A stretch of DNA of 64,000 nt, from positions 1,072,176 to 1,136,175 of the forward strand of contig NEWS02000004.1 of NCBI GenBank assembly GCA_002869845.2. The letters are read 5' to 3'. Numbering within the stretch: position 1 is the stretch's first letter; the number at the start of each line of letters is the position of its first letter. The DNA is from Nitrospira sp. CG24B (lineage in GTDB: Bacteria > Nitrospirota > Nitrospiria > Nitrospirales > Nitrospiraceae). The position numbers were made by a program, and so were the translations under genes. Under the pieces are notes generated by a model. That model had not been told where the DNA came from and searched no databases. It saw nothing but the letters and a program-made list of their open reading frames with translations. Positions 54,461 to 63,550 of the stretch are shown one piece after another.

Positions 54461-54586
54461 GAATGCTCAAAAAGTCCATCCAGCAAGGCCGCAGCGAGCG
54501 AAGGAGCGAGGCGTACGCTTCGGTACGTTGAGCTTCTGAGTGATGCGAGAACGCCGCTGGAGGACTTTTTCAGCATTCTGCTAGAG
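54461..54586 (-). repeat. inverted-repeat element, copy 3 (long form)
   Basis: The same 120-bp element as copies 1 and 4: GAATGCTCAAAAAGTCCATC at one end, GGACTTTTTCAGCATTCTGC at the other, and the central CGTAC-GTACG hairpin. It lies directly after the TAG stop of the M23 peptidase gene. The internal frame starts at 54,576 and runs 65 codons to 54,379. Confidence 0.9.
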
Positions 54587-55582
54587 CTAGGGAGCCGACG
54601 GACCAACGCCGGCGGTAGGATCAGCAACCGGCACGGGCGCTGCCGATGGTGTAGAGCCCCTGAACGGCAGATCCAGCAAGACATAGGGATTCACGCGCGC
54701 GCCATTGAGTTTCACGCCCCAGTGGAGATGCGGACCAGTAGCCCGGCCGGTTGCTCCAACTTTTCCGACAATTTGCCCGGCTTTCACCGGTTCTCCGTCT
54801 TTGACCAGGACTTCGGATAAATGAAAGTACATCGAATAAAAGCCGAGTCCGTGGTCGACAAAGATGCCTTTCCCAGAGAAGAAATGCTCGACAGTGAGCC
54901 GTACAATGCCATCATTCGTCGCCAGCACATCCGTTCCAAGCGGCGCACTGATGTCTTCCCCGTTATGCGGATTGCGTGGCTGCCCATTCATGATTCTGAC
55001 ACTGCCGAAGATCCCGGTTCGTCTGCCGTTCACCGGTTCCACAAAACCCGGTTGCCACAACTTGGCCTGAGAGTCCGTGGCCAGTGCCGTCTTCACCTGC
55101 TCCTGTTCGGCTTTCCAACGTGCCACCGCTTTGTCGTCTAAATCGACTTTGTCTTTCGGCAGCGTGAGATGCTCAACATGGAATTTTTCTTTCTGGACCA
55201 GCACCTGATAGCGAAACGTCTGACGTGACTCTCCAGATTGTGCCTCGACGGTCAGTTCGTGGCTTCCCGGCTCGTCCTGCAGGTCGATGCCAAGCAACCC
55301 CACAAATCCCTTCGGCTCTTCCGGTCGTGGATCAGAGAAGAACCGAATGGAGCGACCTAGGAACTTCCCCTGTAGTTGGGCAACCGCATCATCGGTCGGC
55401 ACTTTAACCACGACAATGTGTCCTTGTTTCCCGCTATAGTGGCCATCAGCCCCGTGAGCCAGCGGCAATGAACCAGGATGGATGGGAAATACGAAATGCC
55501 CGGTGAGCAGAACAACCGCACCGAGCACCAGGCGTGCTGACAGCACCCCTGGTCCATGATTCCACGCACACAGTGGCTTCAT
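54587..55582 (-). CDS. M23-family (LytM) metallopeptidase, secreted
   Basis: 331 residues from the ATG at 55582, which overlaps the pafA stop as ATGA; the frame extends to 55678. An N-terminal membrane or signal segment (V-L-S-A-R-L-V-L-G-A-V-V-L-L) is followed by an unrecognised periplasmic domain (about 60-170). The LytM domain has N-P-H-N-G-E-D-I as the first metal site and G-P-H-L-H-W-G as the HxH site. It probably cleaves peptidoglycan cross-bridges or activates amidases. Coupling to the proteasome genes is unexplained. Confidence 0.88.
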   Translation of the reverse strand: MKPLCAWNHGPGVLSARLVLGAVVLLTGHFVFPIHPGSLPLAHGADGHYSGKQGHIVVVKVPTDDAVAQLQGKFLGRSIRFFSDPRPEEPKGFVGLLGIDLQDEPGSHELTVEAQSGESRQTFRYQVLVQKEKFHVEHLTLPKDKVDLDDKAVARWKAEQEQVKTALATDSQAKLWQPGFVEPVNGRRTGIFGSVRIMNGQPRNPHNGEDISAPLGTDVLATNDGIVRLTVEHFFSGKGIFVDHGLGFYSMYFHLSEVLVKDGEPVKAGQIVGKVGATGRATGPHLHWGVKLNGARVNPYVLLDLPFRGSTPSAAPVPVADPTAGVGPSAP

Positions 55583-56973
55583 CGGTAAAACCGTCCTCCG
55601 GACACCTGGGAAATCAGTTCTTCGACCCGCCGATTCACCGCGCTGAAGGGGTCCATACACAAAATCGTTTCCTCCCAATACCCATTCAGCTTCAGATACG
55701 TCCAGTCCACCGTATAGGATCGATTCTTCGCCCGCGCAAACCGAATGAAATCTCCACGAACTTTCGCCCGGGTCGTTTGTGGAGGGGTGGACATCGCCCG
55801 CTGGACCGCATCCTCTTCGACGACCCGTTCGATGAGCCCTCGAGACTCCATCAGGTAATACAACCCTCTTGTTCGTTTCACGTCATGGAACTGTAAATCC
55901 AGGAGGAGCACCCTCGGGTCATCCCATCCACAATTCTTCTTGTCTACGTAGGACTGGATCAGATGTTTCTTCGTGACCCAATCGACCTGATGGATGAGTT
56001 GCATTGGATCGTCTTCCAGCTGCTGGAGCATCCGCTCCCACTTGTCGTACACATCGTCGAGGATGGGTTCATGCGCCTGTTGATTCAGATACTCTCTCGC
56101 CCGATTGAGATAGGCCTGCTGAATCTCGATGGCGGTCATCTGCCGACCGTCATCGAGCCTGACCCTTTTCTTCAGGGTCGGATCTCGGGAGATCTCTCGA
56201 ATCGCCTTGACAGGATCTTCGAGTTCCAACCCGTGAACCGTGTACCCGTCTTCGATCATCGATAAGACAAGCGCAGCGGTCCCCACTTTGAGGTACGTCG
56301 CGTACTCCGACATATTGGAATCGCCGACGATGATATGGAGGCGCCGATAGCGTTCGGCATCTGAATGGGGCTCGTCGCGGGTGTTGATGATGCTCCGAGA
56401 AGAGGTCGTCGACGAGGATGTCTTCTCATGAATATGTTGCGCGCGCTGCGAGATGAAATACTGCGGCTTGCCGGATACTTTTAATACTTTGCCCGCCCCG
56501 CTGAACACCTGTCGGGTCACAAAAAACGGGATCAATTGTTCGGTGACTTTCCAAAAATCGACATCGCGCCGCATGAGGAAATTCTCGTGGCATCCGTAGG
56601 TATTCCCAAGAGAATCCGTATTATTCTTGAAAATATAGATTTCTCCGGACAGCCCTTCCTCTCGAAGCCGTTCTTCGGCGGCCGGCAAACAGGCCTCCAA
56701 CAATCGCTCCCCTGCTTTATCGTGGATCACGAGGTCCAGGATGTTATCGCACTCTGGAGTCGAATATTCGGGATGACAGCCGGTGTCTTGATAGAAACGC
56801 GCGCCGTTGACCAAGAATGCGTTCGACGGCCAGCTGTTGGGAATCAGTCCTTCAAAGATGTACCCCAGGACTTTTTCCATGGGAAGATAGATACGACCGT
56901 TGGGGGAAAAAATGAGGCCGTATTCGTTCTCGAGGCCGTATATCCGTTGCTTCATGGAACCACCAGATATCAT
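55579..56973 (-). CDS. pafA: Pup ligase PafA
   Basis: 464 residues of the glutamine-synthetase-like carboxylate-amine ligase fold. RIYGLENEYGL carries the conserved Glu at the N-terminus. N-N-T-D-S-L-G-N-T-Y-G-C-H-E-N, I-I-N-T-R-D-E-P-H-S-D-A and the end D-P-F-S-A-V-N-R-R-V-E-E-L match PafA rather than Dop. It attaches the C-terminal Glu of Pup (or UBact) to substrate lysines. The ATG at 56973 has AAAGG 7 nt upstream; the family-like start is the ATG at 56955. Confidence 0.94.
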   Translation of the reverse strand: MISGGSMKQRIYGLENEYGLIFSPNGRIYLPMEKVLGYIFEGLIPNSWPSNAFLVNGARFYQDTGCHPEYSTPECDNILDLVIHDKAGERLLEACLPAAEERLREEGLSGEIYIFKNNTDSLGNTYGCHENFLMRRDVDFWKVTEQLIPFFVTRQVFSGAGKVLKVSGKPQYFISQRAQHIHEKTSSSTTSSRSIINTRDEPHSDAERYRRLHIIVGDSNMSEYATYLKVGTAALVLSMIEDGYTVHGLELEDPVKAIREISRDPTLKKRVRLDDGRQMTAIEIQQAYLNRAREYLNQQAHEPILDDVYDKWERMLQQLEDDPMQLIHQVDWVTKKHLIQSYVDKKNCGWDDPRVLLLDLQFHDVKRTRGLYYLMESRGLIERVVEEDAVQRAMSTPPQTTRAKVRGDFIRFARAKNRSYTVDWTYLKLNGYWEETILCMDPFSAVNRRVEELISQVSGGRFYR

Positions 56974-57045
56974 GAATGGCCTTTAGATAGAGTATACGCC
57001 GCTTTGCGGATCTGCAACAAAGGAAGCCTCGACGAGAGGCAGAGG

Positions 57046-57732
57046 TCAGGGAGAGAGGATGAGTCGAGCATCAGCAATCGATACCCGGCGAAACTTTCGA
57101 CCGGCACGGGTTCGGTCCAAAACCGCGATTTCTAACCCTTCTGGCGGCAGCTTTTGATTGGCCGTCTGCTCCAGCGCCGTGACACACAACTTCAACGCGG
57201 CATCCAAGGACGGCGCCTGACTGGGACTGTTTTCCTTCAACAGCGCTAGCACCGCCTCAGACTTGCCGCCGATCACCGCAAAGTTCTTCTCGTCGATAAT
57301 ACTGCCGTCGAACGAGATACGATAGATTTCGTTCGGGTGATGGTTGGCACCGGCCTGCACCACAAGAATCTCCACTTCAAGCGGCTTCATTTCCTGACTG
57401 AATACGGTCCCCAGGCTTTGAGAATACCCGTTCGCCAGAGAGCGGCCTGTGACGTCTTCTCGACTGTACATGAACCCTTTGAGGTCAGCGTGACGGATAC
57501 CCGCCTTTCGAAGGTTCTCGAACTCGCTGTACTTGCCGGCTCCTGCAAACGCAATGTTGTCGTAGATTTCCGACACCTTGTGCAGTGAGGCGCTCGGATT
57601 ATCCGCCGTCAAGAGAATGCCGTCGACATACTCCATCGCGATGATCGAGCGGCCTTTGGCAATCCCCTTCCTGGCATACTCCGCCTTATCCTGCATCATC
57701 TGCTCAGGGGACACGTAGTAGGGCATCGGCAT
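57046..57732 (-). CDS. prcA: proteasome alpha subunit
   Basis: 228 residues from the ATG at 57732, 2 bp after the prcB stop; the frame is open to 57777. MPMPYYVSPEQMMQDKAEYA is the alpha-type N-terminal helix. G-I-A-K-G-R-S-I-I-A-M-E-Y-V-D-G starts the core fold, without an active-site Thr. It forms the outer rings of the 20S barrel, docking Mpa through its gate. The C-terminus lacks a clear conserved tail. Confidence 0.92.
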   Translation of the reverse strand: MPMPYYVSPEQMMQDKAEYARKGIAKGRSIIAMEYVDGILLTADNPSASLHKVSEIYDNIAFAGAGKYSEFENLRKAGIRHADLKGFMYSREDVTGRSLANGYSQSLGTVFSQEMKPLEVEILVVQAGANHHPNEIYRISFDGSIIDEKNFAVIGGKSEAVLALLKENSPSQAPSLDAALKLCVTALEQTANQKLPPEGLEIAVLDRTRAGRKFRRVSIADARLILSP

Positions 57733-57734
57733 GA

Positions 57735-58550
57735 TTACGTCTCCCGTGAACGGCGCGCGGCCATCACATCGTTGCACACAGCACGCAGGGTGTCGTCGGA
57801 TACATCGGCGATGCCTTGGGCCGTCACGACCTTCGCCGTGGGATAAATGCCCCGCACAAGATCAGGTCCGCCGGTCCCGACATCGTCATCCGCGGCATTA
57901 TAGAGCGCCAACAAGGCTAATTTGATCGCGTCCCCCTCGGAGAGTTGCCGTTTAAAATGTTCGCGCATCGTGTTGCGGGCATCTTTTCCCCCGGAACCGA
58001 TCGCATGGTAATCGGACTCTTCGTACCTCCCGCCGGTAATGTCGTACTTGAAGATGCGGCCCTCGCCGCGCTTCACGTCATACCCGACATACAACGGCAT
58101 GACGACCAGTCCCTGAAACACCATCGGAAGATTCGCCTTGACCATCTGGCCCAGCTTATTGGCCTTTCCTTCACAGGAGAGCGGCACGCCTTCCAGTTTT
58201 TCGTAATGCTCCAACTCGGTCTGAAATAGCTTGGCCATCTCAATGCAAGGCCCAGCCGCCCCCGCGATCGCCATGGCCGACCAGTCGTCGATCTTGAAGA
58301 CTTTTTCGATTCGGCGATCCGCGATCTGAAACCCTTCCGTGGCTCGGCGGTCTCCGGCAATCACCACCCCCTGCTGATACTTGAGAGCCAGCACGGTCGT
58401 GGCAGAAGGCACAGCGACCGGCCCAACGGCGCGCGCCTGGTCAGGAACGGCCGCCAGGCCGTGGCTTCGCAATGCCAACTCGGGATGATGTGTCGAGACA
58501 AAGTCAAAAAAACTGGAGCCGTCGTGATCAGGGAGATAGGGCAGCTTCAT
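57735..58550 (-). CDS. prcB: proteasome beta subunit
   Basis: 271 residues. A propeptide of 50 residues (S-S-F-F-D-F-V-S-T-H-H-P-E-L as in mycobacterial PrcB) precedes T-T-V-L-A-L-K-Y, where Thr51 should be the catalytic N-terminus after autocleavage. G-D-R-R-A-T-E-G, L-E-H-Y-E-K-L-E-G-V-P-L and A-A-D-D-D-V-G-T-G-G-P-D match actinobacterial PrcB closely. It forms the inner proteolytic rings. The dop stop is only 23 bp upstream, leaving no room for a pup gene. Confidence 0.95.
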   Translation of the reverse strand: MKLPYLPDHDGSSFFDFVSTHHPELALRSHGLAAVPDQARAVGPVAVPSATTVLALKYQQGVVIAGDRRATEGFQIADRRIEKVFKIDDWSAMAIAGAAGPCIEMAKLFQTELEHYEKLEGVPLSCEGKANKLGQMVKANLPMVFQGLVVMPLYVGYDVKRGEGRIFKYDITGGRYEESDYHAIGSGGKDARNTMREHFKRQLSEGDAIKLALLALYNAADDDVGTGGPDLVRGIYPTAKVVTAQGIADVSDDTLRAVCNDVMAARRSRET

Positions 58551-58573
58551 CGTGATCTTCGAACCACCGTTCG

Positions 58574-60073
58574 TTAAACCTTGAGCTTCTCGATCAGGGC
58601 ATCGACTGAATCGGTTGTATCAAGCAACTCCTGCGTCAAGGCCTGCGTCCCTCGATGGGGGTCCATCAGCGGCACTTTTTTGATCATCATATTGCCGACG
58701 TCGAACAGCACCGATGTCCAACTGGCCCCATAGAGCTCCTTCGCAAACTTACTGACACAGCGCCCACGAAAATAGGCCCTCGTTCCCGTCGGAGGGTTCA
58801 ATTCAGCACGCTGAATCTCATCTTCCTCAACAATCCGTTCGATGAGGCGACTGCGTTCCAGGGTATAAAATAATCCCTTCTCCGGACGGACGTCATGGTA
58901 TTGGAGATCCATCAGCTTCATTCGCGGGTCATCCCATCCGCAGCCTTTACGCTCCATGTAGGACTCGATCATATGCCGCTTGGCGACCCAATCCAACGCG
59001 TTCACCAACAGCCGCGGATCCTGATCTAGCTGGTCCAGGACCTCCTCCCAACGACGCAATACATCATGCGTGGTAGGACTGTGAGCCTGCGAGGCATAAA
59101 AAGTCTTGGCGGCGCTCAGGTACGCCCGCTGGACGGCAAGAGCCGTGGTGGGCCTTCCGCCAGCTAGTTTGAGGGTTTCCTTCACGTCCAGGTCGCGCGA
59201 CACCTGCTTAAACACACGGACCGGTTCGTCCAGTTCAAGCTGGGGCAGATCAGCTCCTGATTCCAGCAAATCCAAGACAATGTCCAACGTTCCCACCTTT
59301 AAATAGGTGGAGAGTTCCGCCATATTGGCATCGCCCGTGATGACATGGAGTCTCCGGAACCTCGCCGCATCGGCATGCGGTTCGTCCCGCGTGTTGATAA
59401 TCGGCCGTTTGACCATCGTATTGAGGTCCATAAGACATTCGAAAAAGTCAGCGCGCTGCGAGATTTGATATTCCACCGGGCTGGTTTGATTTTCAGCTCC
59501 AACTTTTCCTGCTCCGGCAAAGATCAGTCGTGTGACGAAAAACGGCGTCAACACCCGAGCAATCCGGTCGAACGACACGGCCCGCGAGACCAAATAATTT
59601 TCATGGTACCCGTAGCTGTTGCCCTTGCCGTCGGAATTGTTCTTGTATAGGACATACTGTTCGCTCCCTCTCACCCGAGCCAGCTCCTGAAGGCATTGGG
59701 CGAGGATGCGCTCCCCGACTCGTTCGAACGCCACCACCTCCCGGGCGTTCGAACACTCCGGTGTCGAGTATTCCGGATGAGCGCCATCGACATATAACCG
59801 TCCACCGTTCGCCAGCACCTTGTTCAGCTGCCGGTTATAGTCTGGATTGGGGCGCTCTCGCTCACCATCGACTTCAAATCCACGGGCATCCACGAGGGGA
59901 TTTTCGTGCTCGTAATCCCAGAGCGCCCTTGGAGCCGGCAATCCTGGATACTGTCCGATAACGGCGAAGGAGCCTGACACTGGGTCCACCGCGGATGGAT
60001 CTTTTGACGCAATGCCGAACTCGGTTTCAGTGCCAAGCACGCGCAAGCGACTCGTGGAGGTATGGTCTGGCAT
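58574..60073 (-). CDS. dop: deamidase/depupylase Dop
   Basis: 499 residues from the ATG at 60073, 7 bp after the mpa stop; the open frame runs back to 60247 inside mpa without homology. It has the Dop start R-V-L-G-T-E-T-E-F-G-I, the W-D-Y-E-H-E-N-P-L-V-D-A-R-G-F region that separates Dop from PafA, and N-N-S-D-G-K-G-N-S-Y-G-Y-H-E-N. It would deamidate the Pup C-terminus if it ends in Gln and remove Pup from substrates. Confidence 0.94.
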   Translation of the reverse strand: MPDHTSTSRLRVLGTETEFGIASKDPSAVDPVSGSFAVIGQYPGLPAPRALWDYEHENPLVDARGFEVDGERERPNPDYNRQLNKVLANGGRLYVDGAHPEYSTPECSNAREVVAFERVGERILAQCLQELARVRGSEQYVLYKNNSDGKGNSYGYHENYLVSRAVSFDRIARVLTPFFVTRLIFAGAGKVGAENQTSPVEYQISQRADFFECLMDLNTMVKRPIINTRDEPHADAARFRRLHVITGDANMAELSTYLKVGTLDIVLDLLESGADLPQLELDEPVRVFKQVSRDLDVKETLKLAGGRPTTALAVQRAYLSAAKTFYASQAHSPTTHDVLRRWEEVLDQLDQDPRLLVNALDWVAKRHMIESYMERKGCGWDDPRMKLMDLQYHDVRPEKGLFYTLERSRLIERIVEEDEIQRAELNPPTGTRAYFRGRCVSKFAKELYGASWTSVLFDVGNMMIKKVPLMDPHRGTQALTQELLDTTDSVDALIEKLKV

Positions 60074-60080
60074 AGGTTCG

Positions 60081-61850
60081 CTAGAGATAGTGGCCGGTAT
60101 TGACGGTTTCAATCTGCCGATGTTCGGCAGGTCCACCGCTGATGGTCCGGAGATGAATGATTTTCTCGCCCTTCTTTCCGGCGACTTTTGCCCAATCGTC
60201 CGGATTGGTCGTGTTGGGGAGATCTTCGTGTTCCTTGAACTCCTCACGGATGGCGCGGATCAAGTCGTCCGAGCGCAGGCCGGCTCCCTCTTGCGCGATC
60301 ACGCGCTTCACGGCGAATTTTTTGGCGCGTGAGACGATGCCTTCGATCAAGGCTCCGCTGGCGAAGTCCTTGAAGTACAGGACTTCCTTTTCGCCGTTGG
60401 CGTAGGTCACTTCGATGAACTTGTTTTCCTCACTGGCGGCGTACATTGTCTCGACTGTCAACGCCGTCAATCGATCCACGAGCGCCTGTCGATCGCCTCC
60501 ATGCCGTTCCAGGTCTTCGGCGGCAAACGGGAGATCCGTCGAGATGTACTTCGAGAAAATGTCCTTGGCAGCCGTGGCATCTGGTCGTCCCACTTTGACT
60601 TTGACATCCAATCGCCCGGCGCGAAGCACTGCCGGATCGATCAAATCCTGGCGATTGCTCGCCCCAATGACGATGACGTTGCGCAATCGTTCAACCCCGT
60701 CGATCTCAGAGAGAAACTGCGGCACAATGGTCGATTCGATATCCGAGGACACCCCAGTCCCACGAGTCCTGAAGAGCGCATCCATTTCATCAAAAAAGAC
60801 GATCACCGGATGGCCGTCATCGGCCCGTTCCTTCGCCTTCTTAAACACTTCACGCACCTGGCGCTCCGACTCCCCGACGTACTTATTCAGCAATTCAGGA
60901 CCCTTCACATGCAGAAAGTAGCTCCGAATTTCCTTACCTGCGCGATGGCCTAATTTCTTCGCGATCGAATTGGCAACGGCTTTGGCAATCAGCGTCTTCC
61001 CACAACCGGGTGGGCCATAGAGCAACACCCCCTTCGGCGCGCTGAGCTTATATTCAGAAAATACGTGCGGATGCAGGAACGGAAGTTCGACTGCATCGCG
61101 GACCTGTTCCAATTCTTTCTGGAGACCGCCGATATGCTCATAGTCGACATCCGGAACTTCTTCCAATACCAGCTCTTCCGCTTCGGACTTCGGCAACTTC
61201 TCAATGACATACCCGGAACGGGGATCATAGAGGAGGTGGTCGCCGACACTCAGTCGCTCAGCGAGCAATGGGTCACCAAGCTCGGCCACCTTCTCCTCGT
61301 CGAAATGGAGCGTGACCAAGGCTCGTCCCCCCTCCAGCACATCTTTGAGTCGAACGACCTCTCCCTGACTGTCGAACCCCTTCACCTCAATTACGTTGAG
61401 CGCTTCATTGAGCACAACTTCTCGGCCCTTCCGCAACTCAGTGCTCTTAATCGAGGGGTGCAGGCTCACCTTCATTTTCCGTCCCGATACATACACGTTG
61501 CCCGTTCCATCCTCGTTCAGGCTGGAAAAGATGGCGTAGGCCGACGGTGGCGCTGTCAGCTTCTCGACCTCGGCCCGCAGGGCCTCGATCTGAGCTTTCG
61601 CGTCCTGCAGCATCGCCACAAGTTTTTCGTTGTGCTTGGTCGCCTGATCGAGTTGGTGGCGGGACTGATACAACCGACGGATTTCTTCTTCCATCGACTG
61701 AATCTGAACGCGAAGCTTGTCGACTTCACGACTGTGTTCGTCGTTCTTGTGAATCATCTCCCCATTCCCCTCGGACAACCGCTTCGTAATCTTCTTGACG
61801 GAATCTCGGAGGGACCGGAGCCGACCGCGCTGATCTTTGCTAGACGCCAT
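60081..61850 (-). CDS. mpa: proteasomal ATPase Mpa/ARC
   Basis: 589 residues. An N-terminal coiled coil (about 30-90) precedes tandem OB domains (about 100-215). The AAA+ module has Walker A G-P-P-G-C-G-K-T near residue 278 and Walker B V-I-V-F-F-D-E-M-D-A. The last residues are T-G-H-Y-L, close to the G-Q-Y-L tail that docks Mpa onto the 20S alpha ring. It unfolds pupylated substrates as a hexamer. Confidence 0.95.
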   Translation of the reverse strand: MASSKDQRGRLRSLRDSVKKITKRLSEGNGEMIHKNDEHSREVDKLRVQIQSMEEEIRRLYQSRHQLDQATKHNEKLVAMLQDAKAQIEALRAEVEKLTAPPSAYAIFSSLNEDGTGNVYVSGRKMKVSLHPSIKSTELRKGREVVLNEALNVIEVKGFDSQGEVVRLKDVLEGGRALVTLHFDEEKVAELGDPLLAERLSVGDHLLYDPRSGYVIEKLPKSEAEELVLEEVPDVDYEHIGGLQKELEQVRDAVELPFLHPHVFSEYKLSAPKGVLLYGPPGCGKTLIAKAVANSIAKKLGHRAGKEIRSYFLHVKGPELLNKYVGESERQVREVFKKAKERADDGHPVIVFFDEMDALFRTRGTGVSSDIESTIVPQFLSEIDGVERLRNVIVIGASNRQDLIDPAVLRAGRLDVKVKVGRPDATAAKDIFSKYISTDLPFAAEDLERHGGDRQALVDRLTALTVETMYAASEENKFIEVTYANGEKEVLYFKDFASGALIEGIVSRAKKFAVKRVIAQEGAGLRSDDLIRAIREEFKEHEDLPNTTNPDDWAKVAGKKGEKIIHLRTISGGPAEHRQIETVNTGHYL

Positions 61851-61990
61851 TTCGGCACAACAAGAATCGGACGCAACGTCGAATGAGTTCGTGGATCACA
61901 CGTGTGATCGGATTCTAACACCCGACCTAGAGGTGGTCAACTGCAACAGGGGATTCTACGCAAGGTAGGTCAACGTGCCCCGATCACGGC

Positions 61991-62617
61991 TCATGCCTGC
62001 AGCGCTGTGTCGAACTCACGCACGGCGCCACTGATATCGGCACAGGTGAGCAGTGCGCCGATCACGGCGACTCCATGGGCCCCGGCTCGACGCACGTCGC
62101 GCACCCGTTCGCTCGTGATGCCTCCGATGGCAAAGATGGGGACCATCGAGTTGCGACAGACATCGGCAAGAACATCGAGTCCGAGCGGAGTACCGAATGA
62201 ACGCTTCGACGGAGTATCGAAAATCGGCCCGAAGATGATGTAGTCGGCTCCGTCATGATTCGCTCGTCGAACGTCTTCAACAGAATGCGTGGAAATCCCG
62301 ATCAATCGATTAGGCCCAATGAGCCGCCGGACCACGGAGACCGGAAGGCTGTTGGCACGAAGATGCACACCAGCTAAGTTCAGCGCCAGCACGAGATCGA
62401 CACGATCGTTGAGGATCAACGGAACGGCTCGCGGTGCGGTTAGCGCGTGGATCTCTTGTGCCAGTAACAGCAACTCACGTGTCGGCAAATCACGTTCGCG
62501 CAGTTGAATGGCCGGCACACCACTCATGATCGCTTGCGTGAGAACTGTTACAAGAGACCGCCCATGAATTTGATGGCGATCGGTAACGAGAAGCAGACGA
62601 AAGTTTGCTGAGGGCAT
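61991..62617 (-). CDS. thiE: thiamine-phosphate synthase
   Basis: 208 residues of TIM-barrel type. Q-L-R-E-R-D near residue 38, L-N-D-R-V-D-L-V, G-V-H-L, I-G-I-S-T-H-S-V-E and I-F-G-P-I-F-D-T-P-S-K match ThiE, with I-G-G-I-T near the end. It joins the thiazole and pyrimidine phosphates. It lies between thiG and mpa; the 140 bp to mpa hold nothing recognisable. Confidence 0.9.
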   Translation of the reverse strand: MPSANFRLLLVTDRHQIHGRSLVTVLTQAIMSGVPAIQLRERDLPTRELLLLAQEIHALTAPRAVPLILNDRVDLVLALNLAGVHLRANSLPVSVVRRLIGPNRLIGISTHSVEDVRRANHDGADYIIFGPIFDTPSKRSFGTPLGLDVLADVCRNSMVPIFAIGGITSERVRDVRRAGAHGVAVIGALLTCADISGAVREFDTALQA

Positions 62618-62646
62618 CAGTGAAAGACTGAGATCATCGTCTTAGC

Positions 62647-62770
62647 ACGATACTCAAAAAGGCCGTCCAGCAAGGCCGCAGCGAGCGAAGAGGCGAGACG
62701 TACGCTTCGGTACGTTGAGCCTCTGAGCGATGCGAGAACACCGCTGGAGGACTTTTTCAGCATCCTGCTA
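62647..62770 (-). repeat. inverted-repeat element, copy 4 (long form)
   Basis: ACTCAAAAAGGCCGTCCAGC at one end and GGACTTTTTCAGCATCC at the other, with the CGTAC-GTACG hairpin in the centre. It starts at the TAG stop of thiG. The internal frame (ATG at 62,763, 48 codons) begins MLKKSSSGVLASLRGSTY. Confidence 0.9.
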
Positions 62771-63541
62771 GAGCATTCCTTCGATCGGACTACTAGCCGT
62801 CGCATAGAGTTTCCTGGGAATGCGGCCGGCCTTATAGGCCAGGCGACCGGCCTGAACCGCATAGTTCATGGCTTCCGCCATGGCGATCGGGTCCTGCGCA
62901 CCGGCGATGGCGGTATTCATGAGTACGGCATCAGCTCCCAATTCCATCGCAAACGCTGCATCGGAAGCAGTTCCGACACCGGCATCGACGATAATCGGCA
63001 CCTTGATCATTTCCATGATGATTTTTAGGTTATAGGGATTGCGAATCCCGAGTCCTGATCCGATCGGTGCCGCCAACGGCATGACGGCTGGACATCCAAC
63101 ATCGACGAGCTTCTGCGCAACAATGGGATCATCATTCGTATAGGGCAGCACGATAAAGCCCTCTTTGACGAGAATCTTCGCCGCTTCGATCAACCCCGCC
63201 GTATCGGGAAACAAGGTCCGCTCGTCTCCGAGCACCTCTAACTTCACCAAATCAGACACGCCGGCCGCGCGCGCCAGACGGGAGTATCGCACCGCATCCT
63301 CCACCGTGTAGCAGCCAGCTGTGTTGGGCAAGATCGTATATTTCTTCGGATCGATGTAGTCGAGCAGATTCTCTTTCGATCGATCGATAATATTCACTCG
63401 ACGTACCGCGACGGTCACGACATCGGCGCCAGAGACTTCAATCGCCTTTTTCGTCTCGGCAAAATCTTTATATTTTCCCGTCCCGACCCATAAGCGAGAC
63501 TTGAACTCACGCCCTGCGATAATCAGCCGATCGTCCGCCAT
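62768..63541 (-). CDS. thiG: thiazole synthase
   Basis: 257 residues. [12 protein letters not shown] near the N-terminus, [26 protein letters not shown] and [11 protein letters not shown] are ThiG signatures. The Lys in V-K-L-E-V forms the Schiff base with DXP. It makes the thiazole moiety with sulfur from ThiS. The stop codon overlaps repeat copy 4. Confidence 0.94.
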   Translation of the reverse strand: MADDRLIIAGREFKSRLWVGTGKYKDFAETKKAIEVSGADVVTVAVRRVNIIDRSKENLLDYIDPKKYTILPNTAGCYTVEDAVRYSRLARAAGVSDLVKLEVLGDERTLFPDTAGLIEAAKILVKEGFIVLPYTNDDPIVAQKLVDVGCPAVMPLAAPIGSGLGIRNPYNLKIIMEMIKVPIIVDAGVGTASDAAFAMELGADAVLMNTAIAGAQDPIAMAEAMNYAVQAGRLAYKAGRIPRKLYATASSPIEGML

Positions 63542-63550
63542 GTTTCCCTC

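Noticed and set aside
58551..58573. Possible pup gene between dop and prcB
   Set aside because: Only 23 bp are available, far below the 180 or so needed.
15375..62770. The four repeat copies as insertion sequences
   Set aside because: They are only 80-125 bp, have no transposase and show no evident target duplications; a MITE-like or terminator element fits better.
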